Part shown: in pieces, positions 15,884-28,077 of the stretch
How the letters are laid out: the number at the start of each line of letters is the position of its first letter
Numbering within the stretch: the stretch's first letter is position 1
Assembly (NCBI RefSeq): GCF_024614185.1
Contig: NZ_JAHTLF010000008.1
Coordinates: 404,847 to 468,846, forward strand
Reading direction: 5' to 3'
DNA: 64,000 bases
Source: Nocardioides carbamazepini
Lineage (GTDB): Bacteria > Actinomycetota > Actinomycetes > Propionibacteriales > Nocardioidaceae
Notes under the pieces: generated by a model
What the model was told of the DNA's origin: nothing
The model's database searches: none
The model's input: only the letters and a program-made list of their open reading frames with translations
Made by a program: the position numbers and the translations under genes

Positions 15884-16291
15884 CTACGAGACCTTCTCCG
15901 CGGCGCGGATCCGCGCCTCGGCGTGCCGCACGCGCTGCTCCGCCTCGTTGCTCGAGTCGAGCAGCCGCTTGGCCTCCTCGAGATCGATCCGCGCCTGCTG
16001 GACCTCGATGTCCTCGGCCCGCTCGACGCGCTCGGCCAGGATGGAGACCCGGTCGTTCGCGACCGACAGGACGCCCCCGTCGACCGCGGCGACCACGAGC
16101 TGGTTGGTCCCGGCCACCTGGATCTCGATGACCGACGCCTGCAGCAGCGACAGCGTGGGCGCGTGGCCGCGCAGCACGCCGATGTCGCCCTCGAGCGTGC
16201 GCGCGATGATCATCGCCGCCTCACCGGACCAGACGGTCCGGTCGGCCGCGACGAGCTCGACGTGCAGGTGCTCGACCGTGGTGTCCGCCAT
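15884..16291 (-). CDS. atpC: ATP synthase F1 subunit epsilon
   Basis: A protein of 135 residues starting at the ATG at 16291, 2 nt after the atpD stop. The N-terminal beta-sandwich (HLHVELVAADRTVWSGEAAM, IGVLRGHAPTLSLL) is complete. A two-helix C-terminal domain (EDIEVQQARIDLEEAKRLLD ... EARIRAAEKVS) follows. Epsilon is part of the central rotor stalk and can inhibit ATP hydrolysis. Last F1 gene of the atp operon. Confidence 0.95.
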   Translation of the reverse strand: MADTTVEHLHVELVAADRTVWSGEAAMIIARTLEGDIGVLRGHAPTLSLLQASVIEIQVAGTNQLVVAAVDGGVLSVANDRVSILAERVERAEDIEVQQARIDLEEAKRLLDSSNEAEQRVRHAEARIRAAEKVS

Positions 16292-16293
16292 GA

Positions 16294-17751
<1,458 letters not shown>

Positions 17752-17781
17752 TTACTCCGTTTGGTGTTTTCTCGTGGTCGG

Positions 17782-18696
17782 TCAGTCGTTGGCAGCCTGG
17801 GCGTCGGCGAGCGCATTGACGCCACCGACGATCTCGCTGATCTCCTGGGTGATGCCGGCCTGGCGCGCCTGGTTGGCGGTCCGGGTGAGCTTCTTGATCA
17901 GCTCGTCCGCGTTGTCCGTCGCGGCCTTCATCGCCCGCTGGCGCGCGGCGAGCTCGGAGGCCGCCGCCTGCAGCAGGCTGTAGAAGATCCGGCTCTGGAC
18001 GTACTGCGGCAGCAGCCCGTCCAGCACCTGCTCGGCCGACGGCTCGAACTCGTAGAGCGGCAGGAGGTCGTCGGCCTCCGGGGCCTCCTCGCCCTCGACG
18101 ACCTCCAGGGGCAGCAGGCGGATCGCTGTCGGCTCCTGGGTCAGCATCGAGCGGAACCGGGTGTAGACCACGTGGACCTCGTCCACGTCGCCATCCTCAC
18201 CCTGCTCCTTGAGGAAGGCCGCGATCAGCGCCGCGCCGATCTCGGCGGCCTTGTCATAGGTCGGCTGGTCGGAGAACCCGGTCCAGGCCTGGACGTAGGA
18301 GCGGCCGCGGAACTTGAAGTACGCCTCCGCCTTGCGACCGGCCAGGAAGTAGTCGATCTCCTTGCCCTCGTCGCGCAGCCGCTCGCTGAGGCGCTCGGCC
18401 TCCTTGAGGACGCTGGACGAGTAGGCACCGGCCAGACCCCGGTCGCTGGTGATGACCAGGACCGCGGCCCGCTTCGGGTTCTCCTCCTCGCGGGTCAGCG
18501 GGTGGTCGACGTTCGAGAACGTCGCCACCGCCGACACGGCGCGGGTCAGCTCACGGGCGTACGGCGCTGCCGCCGCGGCCCGCTGCTGCGCCTTGATGAT
18601 CCGGGACGCAGCGATGAGCTCCATGGCGCGCGTGATCTTCTTCATCGACTCCGTCGACTTGATCCGCGCGCGGTACTCACGCAGCGATACGGCCAT
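17782..18696 (-). CDS. atpG: ATP synthase F1 subunit gamma
   Basis: A protein of 304 residues. The N-terminal rotor helix ([28 protein letters not shown]) and C-terminal helix ([38 protein letters not shown]) are the classic gamma coiled coil. The middle domain carries an acidic insertion ([11 protein letters not shown]), as is common in actinobacteria. It starts 3 nt after the atpA stop. Confidence 0.97.
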   Translation of the reverse strand: MAVSLREYRARIKSTESMKKITRAMELIAASRIIKAQQRAAAAAPYARELTRAVSAVATFSNVDHPLTREEENPKRAAVLVITSDRGLAGAYSSSVLKEAERLSERLRDEGKEIDYFLAGRKAEAYFKFRGRSYVQAWTGFSDQPTYDKAAEIGAALIAAFLKEQGEDGDVDEVHVVYTRFRSMLTQEPTAIRLLPLEVVEGEEAPEADDLLPLYEFEPSAEQVLDGLLPQYVQSRIFYSLLQAAASELAARQRAMKAATDNADELIKKLTRTANQARQAGITQEISEIVGGVNALADAQAAND

Positions 18697-18699
18697 GTG

Positions 18700-20337
18700 T
18701 CAGCCCCGCTTCTGCTTGACGATCTGCTCCTGCTCGAGCTCGTCGTCGGCGAGCGCCCCGGCCTCGGGCTCGTGCCCGACCTTGATGCTGCCTCCCTCGG
18801 AGGTCTCGAACTGGCCCAGGAAGGAGTCGTACGCCGCGACGAGCCCGTCCTCGTCCTCGAACTTCTGCGTCTCGCGGATCGCGGCCAGGATGCCGTCGTG
18901 CGAGCGGTGCAGGAAGTCGAGGAACTCGCGCTCGAAGCGCAGCACGTCCTCGGTCGCCAGCACGTCGAGGCGACCGGACGTGCCGAGCCACAGCGAGACG
19001 GTCATGTCCGCCAGCGGGTACGGCGAGTAGGCCGGCTGCTTGAGCAGCGCCATCAGCCGCTGGCCGCGGGCCAGCTGCTGCTTCGACGCGGCGTCGAGGT
19101 CGGAGGCGAACATGGCGAACGCCTCCATCGCGCGGTACTGCGCGAGGTCGACCTTGAGCGAGCCGGTGACAGCCTTCATCGCCTTGGTCATCGCCGCGCC
19201 ACCGACGCGGGAGACCGAGATGCCGACGTCGATGGCCGGGCGCTGGTTGGCCGCGAACAGGTCCGACTGCAGGAAGATCTGGCCGTCGGTGATCGAGATG
19301 ACGTTGGTCGGGATGAACGCCGAGACGTCGTTGGCCTTGGTCTCGATGATCGGCAGACCCGTCATCGAGCCGGCGCCGAGCTCGTCTGAGAGCTTCGCGC
19401 AGCGCTCCAGCAGGCGGGAGTGCAGGTAGAAGACGTCGCCCGGGTAGGCCTCACGGCCCGGCGGGCGGCGCAGCAGGAGCGACACGGCACGGTAGGCCTC
19501 GGCCTGCTTGGTCAGGTCGTCGAACACGATGAGGACGTGCTTGCCGTCGTACATCCAGTGCTGGCCGATAGCCGAGCCGGTGTAGGGGGCGAGGTACTTG
19601 AAGCCCGCGCTGTCGGACGCCGGAGCGGCGACGATCGTGGTGTACTCCAGCGCGCCGGCCTCCTCGAGGGCACCGCGCACGGAGGCGATGGTGGAGCCCT
19701 TCTGGCCGATGGCGACGTAGATGCAGCGGACCTGCTTGGTCGGGTCGCCCGACTCCCAGTTCTGCTTCTGGTTGATGATCGTGTCGATCGCGATCGTGGT
19801 CTTGCCGGTCGCGCGGTCGCCGATGATCAGCTGACGCTGGCCACGGCCGATCGGGGTCATCGAGTCGATGGCCTTGATGCCGGTGGCCAGCGGCTCGTGG
19901 ACCGACTTGCGGGCCATCACGCCCGGGGCCTGGAGCTCGAGGGCGCGGCGGCCCTCGGTGGCGATCTCGCCGAGGCCGTCGATCGGCTTGCCGAGCGGGT
20001 CGACCACGCGGCCGAGGTAGCCCTCGCCGATGGGGACCGAGAGGATCTCACCGGTCCGGCGGACCGTCTGGCCCTCCTCGATCTTGTCGAAGTCACCGAG
20101 GATGACGACACCGATCTCGCGGTCCTCGAGGTTCAGCGCGAGGCCCAGCGTGCCGTCCTCGAACTCGAGGAGCTCGTTGGCCATCGCCGAGGGAAGACCG
20201 CTGATGCGGGCGATGCCGTCGCCGGCGGAGGCGACGGTGCCGACCTCTTCCTTGCTGGCGGCCGCGGGCTGGAAGTCCGCGACGTACTTGGCGAGGGCGT
20301 CGCGGATCTCGTCCGGACGGATGGACAGCTCCGTCAT
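18700..20337 (-). CDS. atpA: ATP synthase F1 subunit alpha
   Basis: A protein of 545 residues with a P-loop GDRATGKT at about 173-180, the nucleotide-domain motif [17 protein letters not shown], and [15 protein letters not shown] in the C-terminal half. The acidic C-terminal extension ([32 protein letters not shown]) is longer than in E. coli. Such extensions in mycobacterial alpha subunits suppress ATP hydrolysis; the same role here is inference. Confidence 0.98.
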   Translation of the reverse strand: MTELSIRPDEIRDALAKYVADFQPAAASKEEVGTVASAGDGIARISGLPSAMANELLEFEDGTLGLALNLEDREIGVVILGDFDKIEEGQTVRRTGEILSVPIGEGYLGRVVDPLGKPIDGLGEIATEGRRALELQAPGVMARKSVHEPLATGIKAIDSMTPIGRGQRQLIIGDRATGKTTIAIDTIINQKQNWESGDPTKQVRCIYVAIGQKGSTIASVRGALEEAGALEYTTIVAAPASDSAGFKYLAPYTGSAIGQHWMYDGKHVLIVFDDLTKQAEAYRAVSLLLRRPPGREAYPGDVFYLHSRLLERCAKLSDELGAGSMTGLPIIETKANDVSAFIPTNVISITDGQIFLQSDLFAANQRPAIDVGISVSRVGGAAMTKAMKAVTGSLKVDLAQYRAMEAFAMFASDLDAASKQQLARGQRLMALLKQPAYSPYPLADMTVSLWLGTSGRLDVLATEDVLRFEREFLDFLHRSHDGILAAIRETQKFEDEDGLVAAYDSFLGQFETSEGGSIKVGHEPEAGALADDELEQEQIVKQKRG

Positions 20338-20387
20338 CTCTGTGCCTTCTCTCTTCTCTGCTGCGTGGGTGTCTGGTGGGGTGCCGG

Positions 20388-21194
20388 TCAGCCGGCGATC
20401 TTGCGGCGGGCGTCGTCCAGGCGGCTGAGGACGGTGCCGTCGATGACGTCATCGCCGATCTCGACCCGGACACCGCCGAGCACGTCGGCGTCGACGACGA
20501 TGTTGAGATGCACCGGACGGCCGTACTGGCGCGTCAGTGCGGAGGCGAGGCGCTGCTGGTCGGCGGCGGCGAGCGGGCGGGCGACGTGAACGGTGGCCAC
20601 CCGCTCCCCCTGCACCTGCGCGGCGGTGCGCTCGTAGTCCTCGAGCGCCGCGACGACGGTCCGGTAGGAGCCGGACACGGCCTGCTTGACCAGCTGCACC
20701 GTCGTCGGCAGCACCTTGCCCGCGAGCAGGGTGTCGATGAGGGCGCCCTTGTCGGCGACGGAGCGCACCGGGTCGGAGAGCGCGTTGCGCAGGTCGCTGT
20801 TGCCGGTGACCAGCTGGCGCACCTCGAACAGCTCGTCGACCAGCGTCCCGGCCTGGAGGCCGACGGAGCGGACGGCCGCGACGACGCCGAGCTGCTCCAG
20901 CGCGTCGGCGAGGTCGCGCGTGCGGGTCCAGCGCCGGCCGGCCGCGTCTCGCAGCAGGCCGAGCGTGGCCGCGTCGACCTTGCCCGTGAAGAGGTCGCCG
21001 ACCAGGCCCGCGCGGGCCTGGGCCGGCACCGACTGGTCGGTGACGACACGGCGCAGTGACGCCTCGGAGCGCACCGTGCGGGCCGCACCGAACAGGTCGC
21101 CGGCCACCGCCGAGGCGGACGCCTCGGCCACCCCACCGACCAGGTCGGTGAGGGCGGCCATGGCGTCGGCGGAGCCGCCGCGGAAGGACACCAT
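20388..21194 (-). CDS. atpH: ATP synthase F1 subunit delta
   Basis: A protein of 268 residues. The delta/OSCP core is in the C-terminal two thirds ([53 protein letters not shown]). The extra N-terminal region (about 80 residues) makes it longer than E. coli delta, as in other high-GC actinobacteria. It is not fused to a b-like subunit, unlike the mycobacterial b-delta protein. Its start overlaps the atpF stop by one base (TGATG). Confidence 0.95.
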   Translation of the reverse strand: MVSFRGGSADAMAALTDLVGGVAEASASAVAGDLFGAARTVRSEASLRRVVTDQSVPAQARAGLVGDLFTGKVDAATLGLLRDAAGRRWTRTRDLADALEQLGVVAAVRSVGLQAGTLVDELFEVRQLVTGNSDLRNALSDPVRSVADKGALIDTLLAGKVLPTTVQLVKQAVSGSYRTVVAALEDYERTAAQVQGERVATVHVARPLAAADQQRLASALTRQYGRPVHLNIVVDADVLGGVRVEIGDDVIDGTVLSRLDDARRKIAG

Positions 21195-21757
21195 CAGGCG
21201 TCCTTGCCCGCGTCGGAGGCGTCGGCCGTCTCGAGGTCCGCGAGGAACCGCTCGATGACCCGCGCCTGACGCGCGTCGTCCTCGAGCGACTCACCGACGA
21301 TCCGGCCGGCGAGGCCGGTCGCGAGGGTGCCGACCTCGGCCCGCAGCGAGGTGACCGCCTGCTGGCGCTCGGCCTCGATCTGAGCCTTGCCGTGCTCGAG
21401 GATGCGCGTGGACTCGGCCTGGGCCTGCTCCCGCATCTCGGCCACGATCGCGGCACCCTGCTCACGCGCCTCCTCACGGATGCGCGCGGCTTCGTGACGG
21501 GCGTCGGCGAGCTGCTGCTCGAGCTCGGCCAGCTTGGCGTCCGCCTCGGCCTGCTTGGTCGCAGCCGCGGCGATACCGCCCTCGATCGCCGCGGAACGCT
21601 CGGCGAACGTCTTCTCGAAGTTCGGGGCGACGAACTTCTTGATGAGGAAGAACAGGATCGCGAACACCACGAGGGCGAGCACGACCTCGATCCACTCGGG
21701 GAGGAGCGGGTTGTGCTCCTCGCCCTCAGCGGCGGCGATCACCAAAAGTGACTTCAT
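21194..21757 (-). CDS. atpF: ATP synthase Fo subunit b
   Basis: A protein of 187 residues: one N-terminal membrane helix (WIEVVLALVVFAILFFLIKKFV) followed by a long charged helix (FAERSAAIEGGIAAAATKQAEADAKLAELEQQL) that forms the peripheral stalk dimer. Length and composition are normal. It lies 44 nt after atpE. Confidence 0.95.
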   Translation of the reverse strand: MKSLLVIAAAEGEEHNPLLPEWIEVVLALVVFAILFFLIKKFVAPNFEKTFAERSAAIEGGIAAAATKQAEADAKLAELEQQLADARHEAARIREEAREQGAAIVAEMREQAQAESTRILEHGKAQIEAERQQAVTSLRAEVGTLATGLAGRIVGESLEDDARQARVIERFLADLETADASDAGKDA

Positions 21758-21801
21758 GGACCTGACCTAGATCTCGTGGGAACGGAGGCGGCCGGTAAGG
21801 C

Positions 21802-22883
<1,082 letters not shown>

Positions 22884-22899
22884 CAGGTCTCCTCTGCGG

Positions 22900-23154
22900 T
22901 CACTGCTCGTCGGAACTGTCGGGCTTGGGGCTGTCGGGCGAAACTGGTGAGCCGGGTGGCATCGTGCGGAACCGCCTGGCAGTCATGTAGATCCCCAGCG
23001 CGGCACCCACGAGGATGCCCACTGCAACGAGGAACGTGGTGCCCAGCCAGCGATCCGCGAGCCAACCGAGGAAGCCGTAGCACCCGACCCCGGCCACGAC
23101 GTAGCCGAACGCATGCCACGGGTCGCCCTGGGGCTTCTCCTCGGGCTGACTCAT
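22900..23154 (-). CDS. AtpZ/AtpI-type accessory membrane protein
   Basis: A protein of 84 residues with two membrane helices (HAFGYVVAGVGCYGFLGWLADRWL and TFLVAVGILVGAALGIYMTARRF) and a Pro/Ser-rich acidic tail. The FG-x-VVAGVG and GWLADRWLG motifs are those of the AtpZ/AtpI family encoded at the head of many atp operons. Family members have been proposed to help c-ring assembly or Mg transport. Confidence 0.85.
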   Translation of the reverse strand: MSQPEEKPQGDPWHAFGYVVAGVGCYGFLGWLADRWLGTTFLVAVGILVGAALGIYMTARRFRTMPPGSPVSPDSPKPDSSDEQ

Positions 23155-23184
23155 TGCGACCCGGACAATAGCAGTCGGCTCGGG

Positions 23185-23628
23185 TCATCGCGCACCGCCC
23201 TCTGCCGGGGCGGTCGGACGGGGCTCGAAGGCCGGGATCCGGGCCGTCGTGGCCAGCACGATCTGCACCGTCATCCACACGAAGACGCCGAAGATGATGG
23301 CGATGCCGACCCACATGCTGTCGAGCGCGTCGTCCAGCAGACCGGACTCGTTGAGCGCGACGAAGACCAGCGCCATGGCCACGACCTGGAAGGTGTAGGT
23401 GACCATCGCGAACAGCAGCGCGGCCGTGGGCATCAGTCGGGAGACCGCATCGACGGCGAAGGCTCCGAAGGCGAGCACTCCGACCGCGATCACTCCCCCG
23501 ACGGCGGCGCCACCGGCGGCCGAGGAGCCGCCGGCGACGGCACCCACCACCACGAGCACGACCGCGCCGAGCACAGAGACGACGGCCGCGCGCATCACCA
23601 CGGGGGGTGTTCGGGCTTCGGTCGTCAT
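23185..23628 (-). CDS. AtpI-like four-helix membrane protein
   Basis: A protein of 147 residues from the ATG at 23628, with four predicted hydrophobic helices and little else. It occupies the position of Rv1303 between wecA and the atp genes and looks like the AtpI family (Fo assembly factor). An upstream extension of the frame is possible but hydrophilic and unlike the family. The functional assignment rests mainly on topology and position. Confidence 0.75.
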   Translation of the reverse strand: MTTEARTPPVVMRAAVVSVLGAVVLVVVGAVAGGSSAAGGAAVGGVIAVGVLAFGAFAVDAVSRLMPTAALLFAMVTYTFQVVAMALVFVALNESGLLDDALDSMWVGIAIIFGVFVWMTVQIVLATTARIPAFEPRPTAPAEGGAR

Positions 23629-23698
23629 CGTCGGCGGCCGTCCTGCTCGGGTGCGTGGGCGGTCCCCGGAGGCGTACTCCGGGAGTTCGTGAAAGTTA

Positions 23699-24904
23699 TC
23701 ACAAAGTCCCGGAAGGCTCCGCATCGGGGGTGACGACAGCCTCGTCCGACGCCTCGTCCGACACCTCGCCCGCTGTCTCGTGCGCTGTCTCGTTGGGGTC
23801 GTGCACGTGGGGCAGCGCGAAGGTCAGGGCGACCGTCACCAGCAGGCTGACGCCGAGGCCGGCCCACACCACGGGTCCGGTGAACACGCTGGCCAGGACG
23901 ACGCCGAAGGCGATCAACCCCGCCCACATCCACATGATGATCACCGCCCGGCGGTGCGAGTGGCCGATCTCGAGCAGGCGATGGTGCAGATGCTGCTTGT
24001 CCGGCGCGAACGGCGAACGACCGGCCCTCGTCCGTCGCACCACGGCCAGGACGAGGTCGGCCAGCGGCACGATCAGGATCAGGATCGGCAGCGCGAAGGG
24101 GAGGAAGACGGGCAGCAGGCTCGCCCGGGCGCCGTCAGCGCCCTCGACCAGGTCGCCCGGGGGGAACTGGGTCGTGATGGTGATCGCCGTGGCCGACAGG
24201 ACCAGCCCGATCAGCATCGACCCGCTGTCGCCCATGAACAGCCGGGCGGGGTGGAAGTTGTGGATCAGGAAGCCCGCGCAGGCACCGGTCAGCGCCGCCG
24301 CCAGCATGGCGCCGGTCGTGGCCAGGGTGAGGTCGTTGAGATAGGCCAGCGCGTAGCAGAACAGGAAGAACGCCGCGGCGCTGATGCCGATCACGCCCGC
24401 GGCGAGACCGTCGAGCCCATCGATGAAGTTGACGGCGTTGACGGTCGCGAGGACGACGAAGGCCGTGAGCAGGGCGCCCTGGCTGGGATCGAGGGAGAAG
24501 ACCTCGCCGGTCGACTGGTAGAAGTACTTGAACTGGATGCCGGCGTACACGAGCACACCCACGGCGAGCACCTGGCCGCCGAACTTGGTCAGCGCGTCCA
24601 GATCCAGGATGTCGTCGACGACGCCGACCGCGCAGACCAGCGTGCCTGCCACCAGCACCGGCAGAGCATCGCTCGCGAACGGGTTGCGGGTGCTCAGGAA
24701 CGGCAGCTGCTGGGCGACGACATAGGCCGCCCACAGGCCCCCCAGCATGGCGATGCCGCCGAGGTAGGGGATCGGCTCGGCGTGGACGTCGCGGTCGCGG
24801 ACCTTCGCGACCGCACCGGTGCGGATCGCGATCTCCCGGGCGACGACCGTCAGCAGGTGGGTGACGATCGCGGCAACGAGGAAGACGACGAGGTACTCAC
24901 GCAT
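23699..24904 (-). CDS. wecA: Undecaprenyl-phosphate GlcNAc-1-phosphate transferase family (WecA/Rfe)
   Basis: A protein of 401 residues with about eleven membrane helices. Family motifs include DRDVHAEPIPYLGG near the N-terminus, the Asp motif VVDDILDLDAL, NAVNFIDGLDGLAAG, the catalytic segment GFLIHNFHPARLFMGDSGS, and the HLHHRLLEIGHSHRR loop. It transfers a sugar phosphate to a polyprenyl phosphate for envelope glycan synthesis. Placement beside sua5 and upstream of atp matches mycobacterial rfe. The C-terminal tail is acidic. The start overlaps the sua5 stop by 8 nt. Confidence 0.92.
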   Translation of the reverse strand: MREYLVVFLVAAIVTHLLTVVAREIAIRTGAVAKVRDRDVHAEPIPYLGGIAMLGGLWAAYVVAQQLPFLSTRNPFASDALPVLVAGTLVCAVGVVDDILDLDALTKFGGQVLAVGVLVYAGIQFKYFYQSTGEVFSLDPSQGALLTAFVVLATVNAVNFIDGLDGLAAGVIGISAAAFFLFCYALAYLNDLTLATTGAMLAAALTGACAGFLIHNFHPARLFMGDSGSMLIGLVLSATAITITTQFPPGDLVEGADGARASLLPVFLPFALPILILIVPLADLVLAVVRRTRAGRSPFAPDKQHLHHRLLEIGHSHRRAVIIMWMWAGLIAFGVVLASVFTGPVVWAGLGVSLLVTVALTFALPHVHDPNETAHETAGEVSDEASDEAVVTPDAEPSGTL

Positions 24905-25604
24905 CGGCGGGCCCGGCCCCCTCCTCCGGCTCCCCTTCGGCCTCGGGCTCCACCTCGACGGTCACGCCGAGCTCGGCCAGCGCGGCGTCGAGGTCGGCGA
25001 CCGGGATCGCACCGAGCCGCAGCAGCCGGGGCCGGTCGGTCGTGGCGTCGAGGATGGTGGAGGCCACCCCGCCGGGCGAGGTGCCCGCGTCGACGACGAC
25101 CGCGACCGCCTCTCCCAGCATCTCCATCGCGGCGTCCGCGTCGAGGGCGGGCGGCCTGCCGGAGAGATTGGCGGAGCTCACCGCGAGGGGACCGGTGCGG
25201 TCCAACAGCGCACGGGCCACCTCGTGATCGGGCATCCGGACGGCGACGGTGCCCCGGGTCTCCCCCAGGTCCCACTGCAGCGACGGCTGCTGGTGGCACA
25301 CGATGGTCAGCGCGCCCGGCCAGAACCGCTCCACCAGCGGGGCGACGTACGGCGGCACCCGGGTCGCGAGCGCCTCGAGCGTGCCCTTCGTGCCGACGAG
25401 CACCGGAGGCGGCATCTCCCGGCCCCGTCCCTTCGCGGCCAGCAGCCGGGCCACGGCGTCGGGGTCGAAGGCGTCGGCACCGACGCCGTAGACGGTGTCG
25501 GTGGGGAGCACGACCAGGCGGCCCAGGCGGACGGCACGGCCGGCCGCGTCCAGCGCGGCCTCGCGCTCCTCGTCGGTCTCGGTCGGGAACCGCTCGGCAC
25601 TCAC
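24897..25604 (-). CDS. sua5: L-threonylcarbamoyladenylate synthase
   Basis: A protein of 235 residues from the GTG at 25604, which overlaps the prmC stop as GTGA; an ATG at 25613 is possible. YrdC/Sua5 motifs: LPTDTVYGVGADAFD, the KGR segment, FWPGALTIV, VAVRMPDH, and the nucleotide-binding SSANLSG. It makes the threonylcarbamoyl-AMP used for t6A37 modification of ANN-decoding tRNAs. The C-terminus has a short acidic Glu-rich tail instead of a full Sua5 domain, so it is a YrdC-type protein. Confidence 0.93.
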   Translation of the reverse strand: MSAERFPTETDEEREAALDAAGRAVRLGRLVVLPTDTVYGVGADAFDPDAVARLLAAKGRGREMPPPVLVGTKGTLEALATRVPPYVAPLVERFWPGALTIVCHQQPSLQWDLGETRGTVAVRMPDHEVARALLDRTGPLAVSSANLSGRPPALDADAAMEMLGEAVAVVVDAGTSPGGVASTILDATTDRPRLLRLGAIPVADLDAALAELGVTVEVEPEAEGEPEEGAGPADA

Positions 25605-26488
25605 GCCGTCCATCCTCCCACCGTGTCGTGCTCGGAGCGCGGGCGGCGTGCCGTGGTGAACCGTGGGCGCCCGGCGAGGTCACGGTGGTCGCGGACCTCC
25701 TCCCACCGAGCGCCGCCGCTGAACACCGCGGGCGCGGACACGCCCTGCACGTCGGCGTGCTCGACGCCGACGACGCCACCGGGCTTGAGCAGCACCAGGC
25801 CACGGCGCGCGATCACCCGGATCGCGTCGAGGCCGTCGTCGCCGGAGAACAGGGCCAGGTGGGGGTCGTGGTCACGGGCCTCGACGGCCACCGACTCCCA
25901 CGCCTCGAGCGGGACGTAGGGCGGGTTGCTCACCAGGACGTCGACCTCGCCCGCCAGCTCGTCGAACGCGGTGGCGAGGTCACCGAGCCGCAGCTCGACG
26001 CCCGTCCCGGCCAGGTTGCGCTCGGCCCAGGCATGCGCGGGCGGGTCGAGCTCGACGGCGAACACCCGCGCCTGGGGCACCTCGTCGGCGATGCTCTTGG
26101 CGATCACGCCCGAGCCGGTGCACAGGTCGACGACGACCGGGGCCTGCCCCGTCGCCGCGACGGCGCCGGCGTGCTCGATCGCCCAGCCGGCCAGCAGCTC
26201 GGTCTCCGGCCGCGGCACGAAGACCCCCGGCCCCACGGCGACCTCGACGTGCCGGAACCAGGCCGCCCCCAACAGGTGCTGCAGGGGCTCCCGGGCTGCC
26301 CGGCGGGCCAGCAGGTCGTCGTACCGGCGGACGTGGTCGGGGTCGACCTCGGCGACCAGGTGGAGCTGCCCGCGGGAGGTGCCGAGGACGTGCGCGAGCA
26401 GCTCACCGGCGTCATGCTCGGGGCTGGCGACGCCCGCCGCCCCGAGTCGGCCGGCGGCATCGCGGACCAACTGCCTGGGCGCGCTCAT
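25601..26488 (-). CDS. prmC: Release factor N5-glutamine methyltransferase
   Basis: A protein of 295 residues with an N-terminal helical domain (about 1-85), the SAM-binding motif VVDLCTGSGVIAKSIADEVP, and the catalytic NPPY in VSNPPYVPLEAW. It methylates the Gln of the GGQ motif in release factors. The gene follows prfA by 2 nt, its substrate's gene, as in most bacteria. Confidence 0.95.
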   Translation of the reverse strand: MSAPRQLVRDAAGRLGAAGVASPEHDAGELLAHVLGTSRGQLHLVAEVDPDHVRRYDDLLARRAAREPLQHLLGAAWFRHVEVAVGPGVFVPRPETELLAGWAIEHAGAVAATGQAPVVVDLCTGSGVIAKSIADEVPQARVFAVELDPPAHAWAERNLAGTGVELRLGDLATAFDELAGEVDVLVSNPPYVPLEAWESVAVEARDHDPHLALFSGDDGLDAIRVIARRGLVLLKPGGVVGVEHADVQGVSAPAVFSGGARWEEVRDHRDLAGRPRFTTARRPRSEHDTVGGWTA

Positions 26489-26490
26489 CC

Positions 26491-27573
26491 TCAGTCCTCG
26501 AGGGCGGCGAGCCGGGCGGCCATGTCGGTGTCGACGCAGGAGTCGAGGATCGGCTGCAGGTCGCCGTCGAGGACCTGGTCGAGGTTGTAGGCCTTGTAGC
26601 CGGTGCGGTGGTCGGAGATCCGGTTCTCCGGGAAGTTGTAGGTGCGGATCCGCTCGGACCGGTCGACGGTGCGGACCTGGCTGCGCCGGGCGTCGCTGGC
26701 CTCCGCGTCCGCCGCCTCCTGGGCCGCCTGGAGCAGCCGGGCACGCAGGATGCGCATCGCCTGCTCCTTGTTCTGCAGCTGCGACTTCTCGTTCTGGCAG
26801 CTGACCACGATCCCGGTCGGCAGATGGGTGATCCGGACGGCCGAGTCGGTCGTGTTGACACTCTGGCCGCCAGGGCCGGAGGACCGGAAGACGTCGATGC
26901 GCAGGTCGTTCTCGTTCACCTCGACGTCGACCTGCTCGGCCTCGGGCATCACGAGCACGCCGGCTGCACTGGTGTGGATCCGGCCCTGCGACTCGGTGAC
27001 GGGCACCCGCTGCACCCGGTGGACGCCGCCCTCGAACTTCAGCAGCGCGTACGGCGCCTGGCCGGGCCCCGATGTCGCCGTGGCACCCGTGGCCTTCACC
27101 GCGACGGTCACCGACTTGTAGCCGCCCAGGTCCGACTCGGTCGCGTCGAGGACCTCGGTCTTCCAGCCGCGCCGCTCGGCGTAGCGGCTGTACATCCGCA
27201 GCAGGTCGCCGGCGAACAGGGCGCTCTCCTCGCCGCCCTCCCCCGACTTCACCTCGAGCAGGACGTCCTTGTCGTCGGCCGGATCGCGCGGCACCAGCAG
27301 CCGACGCAGCTGCTCGGCCGCCTCCTCACGCTGCGCGAGCAGGGTGTCGACCTCGGCAGCGAAGCTCGGGTCGTCGGCAGCCAGCTCACGGGCGGCCTCC
27401 GCGTCCTCGCCGTACCGCTGCCACTCGCGCCAGGTCGCGATCACCGCGTTGAGCTCGGCATAGCGGCGGTTGACGGTGCGGGCCAGCCGGGCGTCGGCGT
27501 GGGTCTCGGGAAGAGCCAGCCTGACCTCGAGCTCGGCATGCTCGGCGAGCATGCCCTCGACGGCTTCGAACAC
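26491..27573 (-). CDS. prfA: Peptide chain release factor 1
   Basis: A protein of 360 residues. GGQ motif in [20 protein letters not shown], and the recognition segment [24 protein letters not shown]. The PVT tripeptide within VPVTES corresponds to the PxT codon-reading motif that identifies RF1 (UAA/UAG). The methylation enzyme PrmC is encoded next. Start ATG at 27573. Confidence 0.97.
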   Translation of the reverse strand: MFEAVEGMLAEHAELEVRLALPETHADARLARTVNRRYAELNAVIATWREWQRYGEDAEAARELAADDPSFAAEVDTLLAQREEAAEQLRRLLVPRDPADDKDVLLEVKSGEGGEESALFAGDLLRMYSRYAERRGWKTEVLDATESDLGGYKSVTVAVKATGATATSGPGQAPYALLKFEGGVHRVQRVPVTESQGRIHTSAAGVLVMPEAEQVDVEVNENDLRIDVFRSSGPGGQSVNTTDSAVRITHLPTGIVVSCQNEKSQLQNKEQAMRILRARLLQAAQEAADAEASDARRSQVRTVDRSERIRTYNFPENRISDHRTGYKAYNLDQVLDGDLQPILDSCVDTDMAARLAALED

Positions 27574-27596
27574 CTGGACTCCTCGGTGTGGGTGGT

Positions 27597-27628
27597 GCAG
27601 GAATCACCGCTTCAGCGGCGATTCCTGC
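27597..27628 (-). terminator. Hairpin in the rpmE-prfA gap
   Basis: GCAGGAATC (27597-27605) pairs with GATTCCTGC (27620-27628), with an inner CCGC/GCGG stem and TTCA loop. It lies 24 nt upstream of prfA. It may be a second terminator for rpmE or a structure in the prfA leader. Confidence 0.5.
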
Positions 27629-27694
27629 GCTTCCTGGCTTTTGCAGCGGTCAAGAAGCGCAGGGAACAGTCAAGAAGCACGGACAAATGACGAA

Positions 27695-27727
27695 CGCCGG
27701 TCCAGCCCCGAAGGGGACGGACCGGCG
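27695..27727 (-). terminator. rpmE terminator hairpin
   Basis: CGCCGGTCC (27695-27703) pairs with GGACCGGCG (27719-27727), and an inner CCCC/GGGG stem closes on GAA(G). It begins 12 nt past the rpmE stop at 27739. Confidence 0.65.
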
Positions 27728-27738
27728 CTCGGAGGCAG

Positions 27739-27957
27739 CTACTTGCTGGCAGTCTTCTTGGCGTAGCGGGCCTCGAAGCGGGCGACGCGGCCGCCGGTGT
27801 CGAGGATCTTCTGCTTGCCGGTGTAGAACGGGTGGCACTGCGAGCACACGTCGGCGTGGATCGAGCCGGAGGTCGCGGTGCTGCGGGTCGTGAAGCTGGC
27901 GCCACAGGTGCAGGTCACCTGGGTCACGACGTAGTCGGGGTGGATGTCCTTCTTCAT
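27739..27957 (-). CDS. rpmE: Ribosomal protein bL31, zinc-binding type
   Basis: A protein of 72 residues, [10 protein letters not shown] start. Four zinc-site Cys residues are present (CTCGASF and [13 protein letters not shown]), so this is the C+ form. Many actinobacteria also have a C- paralogue used under zinc limitation, not visible here. It lies between rho and prfA as in mycobacteria. A terminator follows, so it may be transcribed apart from prfA. Confidence 0.97.
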   Translation of the reverse strand: MKKDIHPDYVVTQVTCTCGASFTTRSTATSGSIHADVCSQCHPFYTGKQKILDTGGRVARFEARYAKKTASK

Positions 27958-28077
27958 GGTGTCCTCTCACGGGTCCGGGTCGCAGCGCGGGTTGCGCAGC
28001 GTGAACCGGAGCCAACAGTCGATTCTACGGGTGGCGACGACGCCGCCCAAATGCTCGGTGCGCCCGAGGGCCGGCGC

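Noticed and set aside
23780..26590. A 936-codon plus-strand frame across wecA, sua5 and prmC
   Set aside because: Antisense to three recognised genes and compositionally typical of GC-driven shadow frames.
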